Assembly: GCA_946537585.1 (NCBI GenBank)
Contig: CAMNFX010000078.1
Coordinates: 1-6,536, forward strand
Length of the DNA stretch: 6,536 nucleotides
DNA from: an uncultured Lachnospiraceae bacterium
GTDB lineage: Bacteria > Bacillota > Clostridia > Lachnospirales > Lachnospiraceae
Reading direction: 5' to 3'
In this document: positions 6,416-6,536 of the stretch, one piece after another
Layout: the number at the start of each line of letters is the position of its first letter
How positions within the stretch are numbered: position 1 is the first letter of the stretch
Notes under the pieces: model-generated
The model's database searches: none
What the model was told of the DNA's origin: nothing
Seen by the model: only the letters and a program-made list of their open reading frames with translations
Program-made: the position numbers and the translations under genes

Positions 6416-6418
6416 TTC
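6415..6418. repeat. GTTC direct repeat, right copy (candidate target-site duplication)
   Basis: Second copy of the 4-base direct repeat, immediately after the right terminal ATGCGACA of the element. It pairs with the copy at 6145-6148. Confidence 0.4.
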
Positions 6419-6464
6419 CTCATTGAGAGAACATATAAGTTTCCTTGAAAGAGAGAAGACAGCA

Positions 6465-6536
6465 ATGAAAATATTGAGAGAAGAAGATTACAGTGTCAGC
6501 AACTGGTCCGGGGGAAAAACGACAGAGATCGCGATC
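6465..6536 (+). CDS. hutD: HutD-family protein, N-terminal 24 codons; 3' end outside window
   Basis: The ATG at 6465 opens a frame that runs to the window end and reads MKILREEDYSVSNWSGGKTT followed by EIAI. The W-S-G-G-K-T-T-E-I stretch matches the start of HutD/Ves-family cupin proteins, where a Trp followed by a Gly-rich turn and TxEI is characteristic. HutD genes occur in histidine-utilisation clusters and are thought to limit or fine-tune the pathway; the exact role is not settled. The location after ftcD-fchA strongly supports the assignment despite the short visible part. A purine-rich GAGAG (6451-6455) nine bases upstream is a plausible but weak ribosome binding site. Confidence 0.75.
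   Translation, partial: MKILREEDYSVSNWSGGKTTEIAI

Noticed and set aside
6145..6418. Retron ncRNA (msr/msd flanked by inverted a1/a2 arms)
   Set aside because: The outer arms and hairpins look superficially similar, but no reverse transcriptase is adjacent; the following gene is hutD. Kept as a MITE-like or RNA element of unknown type.
6159..6465. Short open frames on both strands across the palindromic element (6159-6341 +, 6208-6465 -)
   Set aside because: They arise from repeat and hairpin sequence, lack ribosome binding sites and give no protein-like composition. The stretch is better explained by secondary structure.

Overview
The window reads as a chromosome segment of an anaerobic Firmicute, most likely a clostridial gut-type bacterium of the Lachnospiraceae kind. 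This is an inference from gene families (YitT, GltS, a split formiminotransferase/cyclodeaminase pair, HutD, an SH3-amidase lipoprotein), GGAGG-type ribosome binding sites and moderate GC. No rRNA, tRNA or phylogenetic marker is present to confirm it. All recognised genes are on the + strand.

Layout: (1) 1-750, the 3' end of a gene for a Card1/Can2-like (DUF1887) protein with a C-terminal PD-(D/E)XK-type nuclease domain. Its N-terminal part, where the CARF sensor would be, lies before the window. (2) 798-2045 (ORF open from 747), a lipoprotein with an SH3-like domain and a zinc-dependent N-acetylmuramoyl-L-alanine amidase domain, followed by a clear intrinsic terminator. (3) 2300-3172, a YitT/DUF2179 membrane protein with its own likely promoter. 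(4) 3291-6536, a histidine/glutamate catabolic block: gltS (Na+/glutamate symporter), ftcD (glutamate formimidoyltransferase), fchA (formimido-THF cyclodeaminase / methenyl-THF cyclohydrolase) and the first 24 codons of hutD.

How block 4 works together: FtcD moves the formimino group of N-formimino-L-glutamate, the product of the HutH/HutU/HutI steps, to tetrahydrofolate, releasing glutamate. FchA then releases ammonia and yields 5,10-methenyl-THF. GltS would move the glutamate across the membrane. HutD is an accessory or regulatory protein of the pathway. HutH, HutU and HutI are not in the window and would be expected downstream.

The most unusual object is between fchA and hutD: a roughly 266-bp, gene-free, highly structured palindromic element (6149-6414). 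Its arms can pair over 32 bp, it carries at least three internal hairpins, and it is flanked by a perfect 4-bp direct repeat GTTC. It looks like a non-autonomous, MITE-like insertion or a structured RNA cassette inside the hut operon. Its identity cannot be settled from one copy.
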